A DNA stretch of 64,000 nt from Microbacterium sp. LWH11-1.2 (GCF_038397745.1 NZ_CP151636.1:2976001-3040000), one strand, 5' to 3'; shown: positions 24,547 to 34,579, counted from the stretch's first letter. Made by a program: numbers and translations. Notes: generated by a model not told the origin, from the letters alone.

Positions 24547-25317
24547 ATGCGCACTCCATTCCTCGCCTTCGCCGCCACCGCTCTCGTCGTCGCTGCGACG
24601 GCCCTCTCGGGATGCGCGGCGCTCGACTCCGGACCCGCGGTCACCCAAGAGCGGGAGATCTCGGATGTCAGCGTCGTGGAACTCGACAGCTCCGGCGATC
24701 TGACGGTCACGCTCGGCGCGACGCCGTCACTGACCGTGACCGCCGGCGAGCGGATCATCGATCGCCTCACGGCCGAAGTGGAGGACGGCGTCCTGCGCCT
24801 CGGCACGGACGGAGAGCCGATGCTGGGCAACGGGAAGATCCGTTACGCGCTCACGGTGAGTTCTCTCGAGTCGCTCACCGTCCTCGGGTCGGGCGATGCC
24901 TCGATCGACCTCTCGGAGGCGAACGAGCCGACGATCACGATCGGCGGCTCGGGTGATGTCGACGCCACCGGCATAGACGCCGGGACCGCCAGCCTCATCA
25001 TCGACGGCTCCGGCGCCATCGATGTGCGCGACGCCGTGGTCGACGAGCTCGCCGTGCGGATCGAGGGGTCGGGCGGAGTCTCCATCTCCGGAACCGCCGG
25101 AACTCAACGAGTCGACATCAACGGCGACGGAGGCTATGAGGCGTCCGGGCTGCTCAGCACTCAGGCGTTCGTCACCATCCGTGGCGCGGGCAGCGCCGAT
25201 GTGACCGCGGAGAGGACGCTCGACGCCGTCATCGACGGCAGCGGCGACATCTCCTACGGCGGCGATGCCCGCGTCACGGAGGACGTGTCGGGTTCCGGCG
25301 ACGTCACCCGACGCTGA
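24547..25317 (+). CDS. GIN-domain (DUF2807) lipoprotein
   Basis: 256 residues. The signal ends in LSGC, so it is a lipoprotein. The mature part is a right-handed beta-solenoid-like adhesin domain of the DUF2807/GIN family: about six short repeats with a G-SGD or GSG turn (SSGDLTV, GSGDASIDL, GSGDVDATG, GSGAIDV, GSGGVSIS, GSGDISYG). The last turn ends the protein. It is probably displayed on the outer face of the membrane; the ligand is unknown. It is convergent with the downstream hydrolase gene. Confidence 0.85.
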   Translation: MRTPFLAFAATALVVAATALSGCAALDSGPAVTQEREISDVSVVELDSSGDLTVTLGATPSLTVTAGERIIDRLTAEVEDGVLRLGTDGEPMLGNGKIRYALTVSSLESLTVLGSGDASIDLSEANEPTITIGGSGDVDATGIDAGTASLIIDGSGAIDVRDAVVDELAVRIEGSGGVSISGTAGTQRVDINGDGGYEASGLLSTQAFVTIRGAGSADVTAERTLDAVIDGSGDISYGGDARVTEDVSGSGDVTRR

Positions 25318-25331
25318 GCGACCCCGTCGGA

Positions 25332-26279
25332 TCACTCCGACGGCTGACGCTCTGCCTCCCACGCGAGGAAGCCGTCGACGATGTCCTCGGCGTGCGTGTG
25401 GTGGAGGTAGTGATCCCCGGCCAGCGGGATGACGGTCCCGTCCGTCACGCTCGCCGCCTGTCGCTCGTGCAGGTCGAGCCACTCGGGGACGGTCTTGTTC
25501 TGCTTCTGGACGAACAGGAGCAGCGGGAGATCATCCGGGAACTCCTTGCCCTCGGCTTCGCGGAACGTCTCTCCGAGACGCGACATCGCGTCGACATAGG
25601 TCGGCGCCAGGGTGTTCCGATTCGTGAACATGTGCATCTGCTCACGATCCTCCGCTGAATAGGTCGGCGGGATGTACCCGCCATCGGCCGCGCCGGCGAT
25701 GATCCGCATCAGACCGAGGTTCCTGGCCGTGACGAGGAGTCCGATCGGCAGCTCGACATCTGCGGTCGGCTGCCCGGGCAGGCTGCTGTCGATGCCGACG
25801 AACGCCCTCACCTCGTCGGGGTAGCGCTCGGCGAACTCGATCGCGTAGATCCCGGCGATCGAATGACCCATGAGGGTGTATTCGTCGACACCGAGCGACT
25901 GCAGAGCCTCGTGCACCTCGCTCACGATGTTCTCCGTCGTGCGCGCCTTCTCGGTGCCGTCGCTCAGGCCGTAGCCGAACGGCTCGACCACGACGACGCG
26001 ATGATCGTCCGCGAGATCGGGGATGAGGGGGCTGAAGTCGATCACGGGCGACGCGGTGCCGAACCCGGGGAGCATCACGATCGTCTCGGGCCCCTCGCCC
26101 GTGACCAGGACGTTCATGTCACGCCCGTCCACCGACACCGCCTGCCCGTAGGTCTCGATCTCGTCCTTCTCCGATTCGGTCGCGACGACGTTCACGACCG
26201 TCGTCGTGGCGAGGCCGACGACGATCACCGTCGCGATGCCGGTGAGGGTGAGCAGAGTCCGTCTGACTGCCTTCTTCAT
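25332..26279 (-). CDS. Membrane-anchored or secreted alpha/beta hydrolase
   Basis: 315 residues from ATG 26279, with AAGGA 5-6 bases upstream. A basic start (MKKAVRR) is followed by one hydrophobic helix (LLTLTGIATVIVVGLATTTVV), then an alpha/beta-hydrolase fold: IVMLPGFGTASP, VVVEPFGYGLSDG, the nucleophile in LMGHSIAGIYAIEFAERYP and the final histidine in LAGDHYLHHTHAEDI. It resembles haloalkane-dehalogenase and proline-iminopeptidase relatives. The substrate is unknown. A palindrome and the two-component genes lie on the other side of the shared upstream region. Confidence 0.82.
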   Translation of the reverse strand: MKKAVRRTLLTLTGIATVIVVGLATTTVVNVVATESEKDEIETYGQAVSVDGRDMNVLVTGEGPETIVMLPGFGTASPVIDFSPLIPDLADDHRVVVVEPFGYGLSDGTEKARTTENIVSEVHEALQSLGVDEYTLMGHSIAGIYAIEFAERYPDEVRAFVGIDSSLPGQPTADVELPIGLLVTARNLGLMRIIAGAADGGYIPPTYSAEDREQMHMFTNRNTLAPTYVDAMSRLGETFREAEGKEFPDDLPLLLFVQKQNKTVPEWLDLHERQAASVTDGTVIPLAGDHYLHHTHAEDIVDGFLAWEAERQPSE

Positions 26280-26368
26280 TGCTGTCCTTTCCGAGCACGC
26301 GAGGCGTGCACCTTCCCAGCCTGATCGCGGAGGCGCGCGCCGGCATCCGCCCGTCGCAGACACTTCCG

Positions 26369-26384
26369 TACCGCGTTCGCGGTA
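26369..26384. promoter_or_regulatory. 16-bp palindrome in the hydrolase / two-component divergent gap
   Basis: TACCGCG-TT-CGCGGTA is a perfect palindrome midway between two divergent starts. A second inverted pair, GCGAGTC (26386-26392) and GACTCGC (26407-26413), follows. It is a reasonable binding site for the adjacent NarL-type regulator, but this is inference. Confidence 0.4.
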
Positions 26385-26442
26385 GGCGAGTCTCATCCCC
26401 GGGAAGGACTCGCACCGTGGGTCAACCCGGAATACTGGAGGG

Positions 26443-27597
26443 GTGTCGTCCCTCCGCTTCCCCCGTCCGGCGACAGTGCTGGCCGACCTCCTCGCGGTTG
26501 CCGTCGTCATCCTGCTCGCTTTTCTTCCCTACCCCGATGCGGTCTTCCAGGCCCGCGGGCTGCTGCTCGTCCCGGCCCTGCTGCCTGCCGCGCTGATCCC
26601 GTTCCGCCGTCGGCTGCCGATCATGGTCCTCGCCGTCAGTCTGGGATGCAGCACGCTCGTGGCTCTGTTCGGCCTGCTCTCGCCAGGGGTCATGATCGCC
26701 ATCGCCGTGGCGGCGTTCGCCGTCACGGACCGTGTGGCACGGCCTGTCGGGCTGCTGCTCGTCGGCGCGGCCTCGATCCTGGTCTTCTGCACGAACGCCA
26801 TGACGCTCGACGGCGAGGTCTTCGATTCGCGCGCCCTGCAGTTCCTGCTCTTCATCGTCCTCGCCGGTGCTGTCGGAGACGCGACCCGATCCAGGCGTGA
26901 GTACGCCGCGGCGATGAGAGAGCGCGCCGAGCGCGCCGAACGCGGCCGAGAAGAGGAGGCGCGGCGACGCGTGGCGGAGGAGCGCGTGCGCATCGCACGC
27001 GATCTCCACGACATCGTCGCCCACCAGATCGCGGTCATCAGCCTGAACGCGGGCGTCGCCTCATCGGCGATCGACGCGCGGCCGGAACGGGCACGAGAAG
27101 CACTCACGGCGATCCGCGCGGCCGCCCGAACCGTGCTCACCGATATCGGTGGGCTGATGTCGGTGCTGCGCGACGGCGACACGGACGCACCGGGGGACCG
27201 ACACCCGCCCGTGGGACTGGACGGTGTGGACGATCTTCTGACGCAGGTCGAGGCGGCGGGGTTGTGCGTCGATCTGCGCCGGGATGCGGAGGTCGCTGCG
27301 CTCGCGGGATCGAGCGATCATGTGGCCTACCTGGTGATCCGGGAGGGGCTCACGAATGCCCACAAGCACGGGGAGGGCGATCGGGCGGCCCTCGCGATCC
27401 GCGGCGGTGACGGCGTGGTCGACATCGTCGTGACCAACGCCGTCGGCGAGGAGAGCCCGGATGCCACGCCGAGCGGCCACGGACTGCGGGGGTTGCGGGA
27501 GCGCGTGGCCGCCGTGCGAGGGCGTGTCAGCGTCCTGCGGGACCAGGACGAGTTCCGGCTGCACGTCGCGATCCCGACAGCGGGAGATCGAGCATGA
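26443..27597 (+). CDS. Sensor histidine kinase (HisKA_3 type)
   Basis: 384 residues from GTG 26443. The N-terminal part (about 10-150) holds four to five membrane helices without a large sensor domain. A coiled segment (RERAERAERGREEEARRRVAEERVRIA) leads to the phospho-acceptor helix ARDLHDIVAHQIAVI. The ATPase part has VIREGLTNAHKHG (N box) and GHGLRGLRERVAAVRG. This is the NarL/LiaS type that phosphorylates itself on the histidine and passes phosphate to the next gene product. The start codon sits almost on the GGAGG, so the exact start is uncertain. Confidence 0.9.
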   Translation: MSSLRFPRPATVLADLLAVAVVILLAFLPYPDAVFQARGLLLVPALLPAALIPFRRRLPIMVLAVSLGCSTLVALFGLLSPGVMIAIAVAAFAVTDRVARPVGLLLVGAASILVFCTNAMTLDGEVFDSRALQFLLFIVLAGAVGDATRSRREYAAAMRERAERAERGREEEARRRVAEERVRIARDLHDIVAHQIAVISLNAGVASSAIDARPERAREALTAIRAAARTVLTDIGGLMSVLRDGDTDAPGDRHPPVGLDGVDDLLTQVEAAGLCVDLRRDAEVAALAGSSDHVAYLVIREGLTNAHKHGEGDRAALAIRGGDGVVDIVVTNAVGEESPDATPSGHGLRGLRERVAAVRGRVSVLRDQDEFRLHVAIPTAGDRA

Positions 27598-28277
27598 CGC
27601 GCGTCCTCGTCGTCGACGATCAACCGCTGATCCGCCAGGCGGTCCGCGACATCCTCGCCGACGGAGGGCTTCAGGTGGTCGGAGAGGCGGCGAACGGGCG
27701 CTCAGCGGTCGTCGCCGCGAGGGAGACCCTGCCCGACGTCGTCCTGATGGACATCCGGATGCCGGAACTCGACGGCATCGCGGCCACCGCGGAGATCTGC
27801 ACGGACCAGGGGAGCGGCACACGGGTGCTCATCCTCACGACGTTCGAAGAGGACCAGTACGTCGTGGCGGCGTTGCGGGCCGGGGCCAGCGGGTTCATCG
27901 GAAAGGGTGCCGAACCGCAGGAGATCGTCGACGCGGTTCGCACGATCCATCGGGGTGAGGCGCTGTTATCGCCCGCGGCGACGCGCGCGCTGATCGCCCG
28001 CACCGTGCTGCCGCGGCGGCCCGCGGCAGACGTCTGGGATTCGCCCGCGTTGCGACAGCTCACCGTCCGCGAACGCGAGGTGCTGCTCCGGGTCGCCGGC
28101 GGCGCGACCAATCAGCAGATCGCCGAGCAGTTGGTCATCTCCCCGCACACCGCGAAGACCCACGTGAACCGGATCATGTCGAAGCTCGGTGCACCCGATC
28201 GCGCGCAGCTGGTGATCCTCGCTTACGAGACCGGGCTCGTCGTACCGACCGAGGACGATGCCGCTCGTCGTCCCTGA
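27594..28277 (+). CDS. NarL/LuxR-type response regulator
   Basis: 227 residues, ATG 27594 overlapping the kinase stop (ATGA). The receiver domain (1-120) has the acidic pair Asp8-Asp9, phospho-acceptor Asp53 in LMDIRMPELDG, and the switch lysine in IGKGAEP. The C-terminal LuxR helix-turn-helix (about 155-215) reads LTVREREVLLRVAGGATNQQ and HTAKTHVNRIMSKLG. It pairs with the preceding kinase. The palindrome upstream of the kinase is a possible target site. Confidence 0.93.
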   Translation: MTRVLVVDDQPLIRQAVRDILADGGLQVVGEAANGRSAVVAARETLPDVVLMDIRMPELDGIAATAEICTDQGSGTRVLILTTFEEDQYVVAALRAGASGFIGKGAEPQEIVDAVRTIHRGEALLSPAATRALIARTVLPRRPAADVWDSPALRQLTVREREVLLRVAGGATNQQIAEQLVISPHTAKTHVNRIMSKLGAPDRAQLVILAYETGLVVPTEDDAARRP

Positions 28278-28289
28278 CACACTGGCAGG

Positions 28290-28649
28290 ATGACCGTCTT
28301 CCGCATCGTCGTTCTTTTCGTCCTCGCGGCCCTCGCCGAGATCGGCGGCGCCTGGCTGATCTGGCAGGCGGTGAAGGAGGATCGCGGCTGGATCTTCGCG
28401 GTCCTCGGCGTGATGGCGCTCGGCGCCTACGGATTCATCGCGGCCCTGCAGCCGGACGCGAACTTCGGTCGAGTGCTCGCCTCGTACGGCGGGATCTTCA
28501 TCGCGGGTTCGCTTGCCTGGGGGATCATCGTCGACGGCTTCCGGCCGACCGTGTGGGACTGGGTCGGCTCATCGGTCGCCCTCGTCGGTGCGGCGATCGT
28601 CATCCTCGCCCCGACCGCCTCGAACAGCGCATCCGATGCCGTCGTCTGA
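28290..28649 (+). CDS. YnfA/UPF0060 family membrane protein
   Basis: 119 residues with four membrane helices and the family signature [19 protein letters not shown] near the start, [25 protein letters not shown] in the middle and [16 protein letters not shown] at the end. UPF0060 proteins are small multidrug-resistance-like membrane proteins; some have been linked to drug efflux, but the substrate is unclear. It begins 12 bases after the response regulator and may be co-transcribed with it. Confidence 0.88.
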   Translation: MTVFRIVVLFVLAALAEIGGAWLIWQAVKEDRGWIFAVLGVMALGAYGFIAALQPDANFGRVLASYGGIFIAGSLAWGIIVDGFRPTVWDWVGSSVALVGAAIVILAPTASNSASDAVV

Positions 28650-28708
28650 CGGTCCGCAGCGCCTGGGCGTACCGGTAACCTGGGTAGTGACCCAGATGGA
28701 GAGTTTCT

Positions 28709-30697
28709 GTGCCTGAAAACGCCCGGCCGCACGATGGCTTCGCCCTGTTCACCGATCGAAACGTCGTCGCCATGCGCGTCAACGGCGACCTCAAGGATCT
28801 CGCCACGACCGTGACGGATGCCGACGAGGTCGAGCCGGTCACGATCGACAGCGCCGACGGGCTGAACATCCTCCGCCACTCGGCCGCGCACGTGCTCGCG
28901 CAGGCCGTGCAGCGGATCAACCCGCAGGCGAACCTCGGCATCGGCCCGCCCATCACCGACGGCTTCTACTACGACTTCGGTGTGGAGACCCCGTTCACAC
29001 CCGAGGACATCAAGGCCATCACGAAGGAGATGCAGCGCATCGTCCGCGAGGGACAGCGTTTCGTCCGCCGCGTCGTGACGGACGACGAGGCTCGCGCCGA
29101 GTTGGCCGATGAGCCGTTCAAGCTCGAGCTGATCGGACTCAAGGGCGGGAAGGAAGCCGCCGAGGGCGCCTCCGTCGAGGTCGGCGAGGGCGAGCTCACG
29201 ATCTACGACAACACCACGCGCGACGGCGAGGTCGTCTGGAAGGACCTCTGCCGCGGACCGCACCTGCCGAACACCCGCATGATCGGCAACGGCTGGGACC
29301 TCACCCGCATCGCCGCCGCCTACTGGCGCGGCAGCGAGAAGAACCCGCAGCTGCAGCGCATCTACGGCACGGCGTGGCCCACCAAGGACGAGCTGCGCGC
29401 GTACCAGCATCGCCTCGAGGAGGCGGCCAAGCGCGACCACCGCCGCCTCGGCAAGGAACTCGATCTGTTCTCGTTCCCGGAGGAGATCGGCTCCGGCCTC
29501 TCGGTCTGGCACCCCCGCGGCGGCATGATCCGCGGCGAGATGGAGCAGCACGCCCGCAAGCGCCACATCGAGGGCGGCTACACCTACGTGTACACGCCGC
29601 ACATCTCGAAGGAAGACCTCTTCCTCACCTCGAACCACCTCGTCACGTACAAGGAGGGCATGTTCCCGCCGATCGTGATGGACGAGGAGCGCGACGACGA
29701 GGGCAACATCACCAAGCAGGGCCAGGACTACTACCTGAAGCCCATGAACTGCCCGATGCACATCCTCATCTACAAGGAGCGCGCACGCAGCTACCGCGAC
29801 CTGCCCCTGCGGTTGGCCGAGAACGGCACGGTCTACCGCAACGAGCTCTCCGGCGCGCTGCACGGCCTGACCCGCGTGCGCGGCTTCACCCAGGACGACT
29901 CCCACCTGTTCGTCACCCCCGATCAGCTCGAGGACGAGGTCGCGAAGGTCCTCGACTTCATCCTGTCGATGCTGCGCGATTTCGGTCTGACCGACTTCGA
30001 GCTGGAGCTGTCGATGAAGGACGACGAGAAGTCCAAGTGGATCGGCTCGGACGAGTTCTGGGAGTCGTCGACCGACGCGCTGCGCCGTGTCGCGGTGGCA
30101 TCCGGTCTCAAGCTCACCGAGGTCCCCGGCGAGGCGGCCTTCTACGGCCCCAAGATCGACCTCAAGACGCGAGACGCGATCGGCCGCACCTGGCAGCTCT
30201 CGACCGTCCAGGTCGACCCGAACCTGCCCGAGCGCTTCGACCTGGAGTTCATGGATAAGGACGGCCAGAAGAAGCGTCCGATCATGATCCACCGAGCGCT
30301 GTTCGGCTCGATCGAGCGGTTCTTCGCGATCCTGCTCGAGCACTACGCCGGAGACTTCCCGGTGTGGCTGTCGCCCGTGCAGGTCGTGGGCATCCCGGTC
30401 GCCGAAGAGTACGCCGACTACCTCGGCGAGGTCATCACCACGCTCCGGAACTCGGGTGTGCGCGCCGAGCTCGACACCTCGGACGACCGGATGCAGAAGA
30501 AGATCCGCAACCACACCACCGGCAAGGTGCCCCTGTTGCTGATCGCGGGGGAGCAGGACCGCGCCGCCGGCACCGTCTCGTTCCGCTACCGCGACGGCAC
30601 GCAGGAGAACGGCGTCCCGATCGCGGATGCCGTCGACCGCATCCGCGCGGCGATCGACTCGCACGCACTCGTGCAGACAGCAGGGGACCTGGCGTGA
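28709..30697 (+). CDS. thrS: Threonyl-tRNA synthetase
   Basis: 662 residues from GTG 28709, with GGAGAG 6 bases upstream. The editing domain shows [11 protein letters not shown] and CRGPHLPNT; the class II core shows [10 protein letters not shown] (zinc cysteine), [32 protein letters not shown], and motif 3 in [26 protein letters not shown]. The C-terminus is the anticodon-binding domain. The N-terminal TGS domain is largely reduced: only its end ([13 protein letters not shown]) is recognisable, making the protein shorter at this end than the mycobacterial enzyme. No T-box is seen. The next gene is a HIT protein, a conserved pair. Confidence 0.95.
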   Translation: MPENARPHDGFALFTDRNVVAMRVNGDLKDLATTVTDADEVEPVTIDSADGLNILRHSAAHVLAQAVQRINPQANLGIGPPITDGFYYDFGVETPFTPEDIKAITKEMQRIVREGQRFVRRVVTDDEARAELADEPFKLELIGLKGGKEAAEGASVEVGEGELTIYDNTTRDGEVVWKDLCRGPHLPNTRMIGNGWDLTRIAAAYWRGSEKNPQLQRIYGTAWPTKDELRAYQHRLEEAAKRDHRRLGKELDLFSFPEEIGSGLSVWHPRGGMIRGEMEQHARKRHIEGGYTYVYTPHISKEDLFLTSNHLVTYKEGMFPPIVMDEERDDEGNITKQGQDYYLKPMNCPMHILIYKERARSYRDLPLRLAENGTVYRNELSGALHGLTRVRGFTQDDSHLFVTPDQLEDEVAKVLDFILSMLRDFGLTDFELELSMKDDEKSKWIGSDEFWESSTDALRRVAVASGLKLTEVPGEAAFYGPKIDLKTRDAIGRTWQLSTVQVDPNLPERFDLEFMDKDGQKKRPIMIHRALFGSIERFFAILLEHYAGDFPVWLSPVQVVGIPVAEEYADYLGEVITTLRNSGVRAELDTSDDRMQKKIRNHTTGKVPLLLIAGEQDRAAGTVSFRYRDGTQENGVPIADAVDRIRAAIDSHALVQTAGDLA

Positions 30698-30724
30698 CCC
30701 ATCGACAGGCGCAGGGATCCAGCG

Positions 30725-31258
30725 GTGGCTGAGCTGGAGGATGCCGGGCACCTCGTCGGCGTGCCGGACGAGTTCCAGCGGCTGTGGACCCCGCACCGGA
30801 TGGCGTACATCCAGGCGGGGCCGGAGCCGCTGCGCGACGAGTGCCCGTTCTGCGAGGCGCCGAAGCATGCGGATGCCGATCGATTGATCGTCGCGCGCGG
30901 GGAGACGGCCTACGTGCTGCTGAACCTGTTCCCGTACAACTCCGGTCACCTGCTGGTGTGTCCGTATCGCCACATAGCGACGTACGACCAGGCCACGCCC
31001 GAAGAGGTCGCCGAGATCGGTGCGCTCACGCAGACCGCGATGCGCGTGCTGCGGGACGTGTCGCGCTGCGACGGGTTCAACCTCGGCATGAATCAGGGCG
31101 CCGTGGCGGGCGCCGGCGCCGACGGCCACCTGCACCAGCACGTCGTGCCGCGGTGGACGTCGGACGCCAACTTCTTCCCGATCATCGCCAAGACCAAGGC
31201 GCTGCCGCAGCTGCTCGGCGAGGTGCGCGAGGCCGTCGCGGACGCCTGGCCGCGCTGA
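30725..31258 (+). CDS. HIT-domain nucleotide hydrolase or phosphorylase
   Basis: 177 residues, GTG 30725. The HIT motif HLHQHVVPRW is at about 138-147 and a zinc-type CPFC near residue 41. The fold is completed by YVLLNLFPYNSGHLLVCPYRH and FNLGMNQGAVAGAGADG. The mycobacterial homologue beside thrS is a diadenosine tetraphosphate phosphorylase, so a role in clearing Ap4A made by the synthetase is plausible. It ends an operon, followed by a palindromic element. Confidence 0.9.
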   Translation: MAELEDAGHLVGVPDEFQRLWTPHRMAYIQAGPEPLRDECPFCEAPKHADADRLIVARGETAYVLLNLFPYNSGHLLVCPYRHIATYDQATPEEVAEIGALTQTAMRVLRDVSRCDGFNLGMNQGAVAGAGADGHLHQHVVPRWTSDANFFPIIAKTKALPQLLGEVREAVADAWPR

Positions 31259-31310
31259 CCGCGTTTCGTCTCGTCGCTTCGCCCCTCGCTCAATGACCGG
31301 CGGATGCGGG

Positions 31311-31356
31311 GTCGCTGAGCCTGTCGAAGCGTCTGCCCTTCGACAGGCTCAGGGAC
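31311..31356. repeat. Palindromic intergenic element (REP-like / terminator)
   Basis: CTGAGCCTGTCGAAG (31315-31329) pairs perfectly with CTTCGACAGGCTCAG (31338-31352); after one mismatch three more pairs extend the arms to 31311 and 31356. The loop has 8 bases. It lies between convergent operons (HIT and pdxY). From memory, very similar CTTCGACAGGCTCAGGGACC palindromes recur many times in Microbacterium and related genomes, so it may be a repeat element serving as a terminator. Confidence 0.7.
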
Positions 31357-31392
31357 CCAAGGTCCTCAGGGACCCGACGTCGGGTCTGACGC

Positions 31393-32244
31393 TCAGCGCA
31401 CCTGGCGCGCGGTGAACTGCATCCGAGGGTTCGCATAGAACTCCTGGGCCTCGACGAGCTGCAGCTCGCGCTCTCCGGAGTCGAGCGTCGCCTTGAGCAG
31501 GTCGTAGACGCTGGATGCCGTGCGCTCGAGCGCGACCTGCGCGCTGCCTGTCTCGACATAGTGCGCGGTGAACAGCGCAGCCGTGACGTCGCCGGAGCCG
31601 TTCGCCTTCATCGGCAGATGCGGCGTCTGCACGATCCAGGCGCCCTGGTCGTCGACGGCGAGCATCTCGATCGTTCCCTCTTCGCGGTCGGGCCGCTCGA
31701 CGCTCGTGACGAGCACCGTCCGGGGGCCCATCGCGCGGGCGAGGTCGACCGAGGCGAGAGTCGACTCGAGCGTGTCCGGCTCGGTGTCGGTGAGGAACCC
31801 GAGCTCGAACTGGTTCGGCGTGATGATGTCGGCCACCGGCACCACGCGCTCGCGCAGCAGCACCGGGATCGCCGGCGCGACGAAGCACCCGGACTTCGCG
31901 TTGCCCATGACGGGGTCGCACGCGTAGACGGCGTTCGGGTTGGCGGCCTTCACGCGCGCGACGGCGTCGATGATCACGTCGCCGATGCCCTCTCCGCCCT
32001 GGTAGCCGCTGAGCACCGCATCGACCTGCCCGAAGACGCCGCGCTCCTCGATGCCGGTGATGACCTCGCGCACGTCGTCGGGCGCGATCAGCGGTCCTCG
32101 CCACGCGCCGTATCCGGTGTGGTTGGAGAAGTTCACCGTGTAGACGGGCAGCACCTCCACGCCGATGCGCTGCAGCGGGAACACTGCTGCGGAGTTTCCG
32201 ACGTGACCGTAGGCGACGGCCGACTGGATGGAGAGGATCTTCAT
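31393..32244 (-). CDS. pdxY: Pyridoxal kinase
   Basis: 283 residues, ATG 32244, the usual length. It has the ribokinase-like fold of pyridoxal kinases: [22 protein letters not shown] at the start, [59 protein letters not shown], and [14 protein letters not shown] with the catalytic aspartate. It phosphorylates pyridoxal to PLP in the salvage route. It is transcribed downstream of pdxR in the same direction with a 46-base gap, and sits beside the de novo genes pdxST. Confidence 0.93.
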   Translation of the reverse strand: MKILSIQSAVAYGHVGNSAAVFPLQRIGVEVLPVYTVNFSNHTGYGAWRGPLIAPDDVREVITGIEERGVFGQVDAVLSGYQGGEGIGDVIIDAVARVKAANPNAVYACDPVMGNAKSGCFVAPAIPVLLRERVVPVADIITPNQFELGFLTDTEPDTLESTLASVDLARAMGPRTVLVTSVERPDREEGTIEMLAVDDQGAWIVQTPHLPMKANGSGDVTAALFTAHYVETGSAQVALERTASSVYDLLKATLDSGERELQLVEAQEFYANPRMQFTARQVR

Positions 32245-32290
32245 TCTCCGATCCTTTCATTCAAGGCGGCCCGGTGTCCGCGGCGGGTGG

Positions 32291-33595
32291 TCAACGCACG
32301 GCGGCGACGAGGTCGGCCACGAGCGTCGCGGCATCCTGGTCGTCGAGGTCGTGCACGGTGAGGCGCAGGTGGTGGGAGGGCTCGGCGCGATCATCGAGGG
32401 CGAACTCGTCGCCGGTGCGGGCGAGCCAGCCGCGCCGCATCAGGCGCTCGGCGACGATCCTCGCGGGCTGCGGCAACTCGACCCAGAGGCTCAGCCCATC
32501 GGATGCCGGCGCCTCGATGCCCTGTTCCCGCAGACGCGCGGAGAACGCGGCGTTCCGCTCCGCGTAGTGGGCGGCTGCGGCGGCGACCTCGGCGGTCACC
32601 GCCTCGTCCGTGAGCTGCGTCAGCGCGAGGCGCTGCAGCAGATGGCTGACCCAGGTGGTGCCGGGGCTCAGACGCATCGCCAGCCGCTCGGCGGTCTCGG
32701 CGTCGGTCGCGGCGATCGCGAGGCACATGTCGGGCCCCAGGAACTTCGACACCGAGCGCACGAGGGCGAACCGGCGGTGCTCCGGACCGATGAGCGACTC
32801 GTAAGGCCGCTGCGAGAGCATCGAGAAGTGATCGTCCTCGATGATCAGCACGTAGGGGTGATCGGCCAGCACGGTCCGGAGCTCGGCTGCGCGCGCGGCG
32901 GAGAGACTCGCGCCGGTCGGATTCTGCGCGCGCGGTGTGCAGATGACGGCACGGACACCCGCGTCCAGCGCCGCGCGCAGCCCGTCGACCGTCATGCCCT
33001 GCTCGTCCACCGGCACAGCGACGGCACGGTAGCCGCCGAGCCGCACGGTATGGATGCTGGCGAGGAAGCACGGATCCTCGAGGGCGACGGCGTCGTCGCG
33101 CATCAGCGCCTGCGCCAGAAGTCGCTCGACCGCATCGACGGCGCCGCTCGTGATCGTCACGCGGAATGCGGCGTCGAGATCGGCTGCCACCCACTTCCGC
33201 GCCCAGTCGTCGAGATCGCGGTCGATGACGGGCTCGCCGTAGAGCACGGGGCGGCTGGCGATGTTCATCAGTGCGGGGGAGGGATCGGGGATCAGCCGCG
33301 GATCCGGATTGCCGGTGCCGACGTCGCGCAGCACGGTGTCGGCGGCGTAGCCCTCCTGCGGGACGGATTCATGGCCGGTGACGACGGTTCCTGCACGACC
33401 GCGCGAGATCACCAGGCCCGCCTGGGCCAGCTGCCGGTAGGCGGCGACCGCGGTGTTCCTGTTGACGCCGAGTCGTGCGGCGAGCTCGCGCACGGGAGGC
33501 AGCGGGCTGCCGGGACGCAGGATGCCACGGTCGCGGAGTCCGCGCACGCTGTCGGCGATGTCGGCCGCCGTGGTTCCTGTGATCTCGTCGCTCAT
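32291..33595 (-). CDS. pdxR: MocR-family PdxR-type regulator
   Basis: 434 residues. An N-terminal GntR winged helix (about 15-75, [20 protein letters not shown] and [13 protein letters not shown]) is fused to a type I aminotransferase-like PLP domain ([30 protein letters not shown], and the PLP lysine in [12 protein letters not shown]). PdxR activates pdxST when PLP is low, sensing PLP through this domain. It is divergent from pdxS, the classical arrangement. GGAGG lies 4 bases before ATG 33595. Confidence 0.9.
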   Translation of the reverse strand: MSDEITGTTAADIADSVRGLRDRGILRPGSPLPPVRELAARLGVNRNTAVAAYRQLAQAGLVISRGRAGTVVTGHESVPQEGYAADTVLRDVGTGNPDPRLIPDPSPALMNIASRPVLYGEPVIDRDLDDWARKWVAADLDAAFRVTITSGAVDAVERLLAQALMRDDAVALEDPCFLASIHTVRLGGYRAVAVPVDEQGMTVDGLRAALDAGVRAVICTPRAQNPTGASLSAARAAELRTVLADHPYVLIIEDDHFSMLSQRPYESLIGPEHRRFALVRSVSKFLGPDMCLAIAATDAETAERLAMRLSPGTTWVSHLLQRLALTQLTDEAVTAEVAAAAAHYAERNAAFSARLREQGIEAPASDGLSLWVELPQPARIVAERLMRRGWLARTGDEFALDDRAEPSHHLRLTVHDLDDQDAATLVADLVAAVR

Positions 33596-33614
33596 GTGCC
33601 CTCCGGACCGATTC

Positions 33615-33651
33615 TAGGTCGTTTCGGACAGTGCTATGTTTGGCCTAGATC
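33615..33651. promoter_or_regulatory. Candidate PdxR operator between pdxR and pdxS
   Basis: TCTAGG at 33615-33620 and CCTAGA at 33646-33651 form inverted arms 25 bases apart in the 90-base divergent gap. TATGTT between them could be a -10 for pdxS. The position fits a MocR-type operator; the exact site is inferred. Confidence 0.45.
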
Positions 33652-33685
33652 AATCCAGACTTTGGTGCACCCGACAGGAGTCCTC

Positions 33686-34579
33686 ATGACCGACCAGACC
33701 ACCACCGGATCCTCGCGCGTCAAGCGCGGCCTCGCAGAGATGCTCAAGGGCGGCGTCATCATGGACGTCGTCACCGCGGACCAGGCGAAGATCGCCGAGG
33801 ATGCCGGCGCCGTCGCCGTCATGGCGCTCGAGCGCGTTCCGGCCGACATCCGTGCGCAGGGCGGCGTCTCGCGGATGAGCGATCCCGACATGATCGACAG
33901 CATCATCGACGCCGTCTCCATCCCGGTGATGGCGAAGGCGCGCATCGGGCACTTCGTCGAGGCGCAGGTCCTGCAGGAGCTCGGTGTCGACTACATCGAC
34001 GAGTCGGAGGTGCTCTCGCCGGCCGACTACGTAAACCACATCGACAAGTTCGGCTTCACGGTCCCCTTCGTCTGCGGCGCCACCAACCTCGGTGAGGCTC
34101 TCCGCCGCATCAACGAGGGTGCCGCGATGATCCGCTCGAAGGGCGAGGCCGGAACCGGCGACGTCTCCGAGGCGATGAAGCACATCCGCAAGATCCGAGG
34201 CGAGATCGCCGCTCTGACGGCCCTCCCGAAGGACGAGCTGTTCGTGGCGGCGAAGGAGCTGCAGGCGCCGTACGACCTCGTCGCCGAGATCGCCGAGACC
34301 GGCAAGCTCCCCGTAGTGCTCTTCGTCGCGGGTGGCGTCGCGACGCCGGCGGATGCCGCGATGATGATGCAGCTCGGGGCCGACGGCGTGTTCGTGGGCT
34401 CGGGCATCTTCAAGTCCGGAAACCCTGCCGAGCGCGCGAAGGCGATCGTGAAGGCCACCACGTTCTTCGACGACGCGAAGGTCATCGCGGAGGTCTCGCG
34501 CGGCCTCGGCGAGGCGATGGTGGGCATCAACGTGACCGATCTGCCCGCTCCGCACCGCCTCGCCGAGCGTGGCTGGTAG
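33686..34579 (+). CDS. pdxS: PLP synthase, synthase subunit
   Basis: 297 residues from ATG 33686, with ACAGGAG 5 bases upstream; a much longer in-frame reading extends antisense through pdxR and is not coding. It is a conserved TIM barrel: [17 protein letters not shown] with the first substrate lysine region, [68 protein letters not shown], and [14 protein letters not shown]. It makes PLP from ribose 5-phosphate, glyceraldehyde 3-phosphate and ammonia supplied by PdxT, whose gene overlaps its end. Confidence 0.97.
   Translation: MTDQTTTGSSRVKRGLAEMLKGGVIMDVVTADQAKIAEDAGAVAVMALERVPADIRAQGGVSRMSDPDMIDSIIDAVSIPVMAKARIGHFVEAQVLQELGVDYIDESEVLSPADYVNHIDKFGFTVPFVCGATNLGEALRRINEGAAMIRSKGEAGTGDVSEAMKHIRKIRGEIAALTALPKDELFVAAKELQAPYDLVAEIAETGKLPVVLFVAGGVATPADAAMMMQLGADGVFVGSGIFKSGNPAERAKAIVKATTFFDDAKVIAEVSRGLGEAMVGINVTDLPAPHRLAERGW

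Noticed and set aside
28650..28708. T-box upstream of thrS
   Set aside because: The gap is only 59 bases, too short, with no T-box sequence.
28427..31141. Long open frame antisense to thrS
   Set aside because: Same reason; thrS motifs are clear.
32228..33685. Upstream in-frame extension of pdxS
   Set aside because: It runs antisense through pdxR and lacks protein-like sequence; the ATG at 33686 has a good ribosome site and matches the family start.
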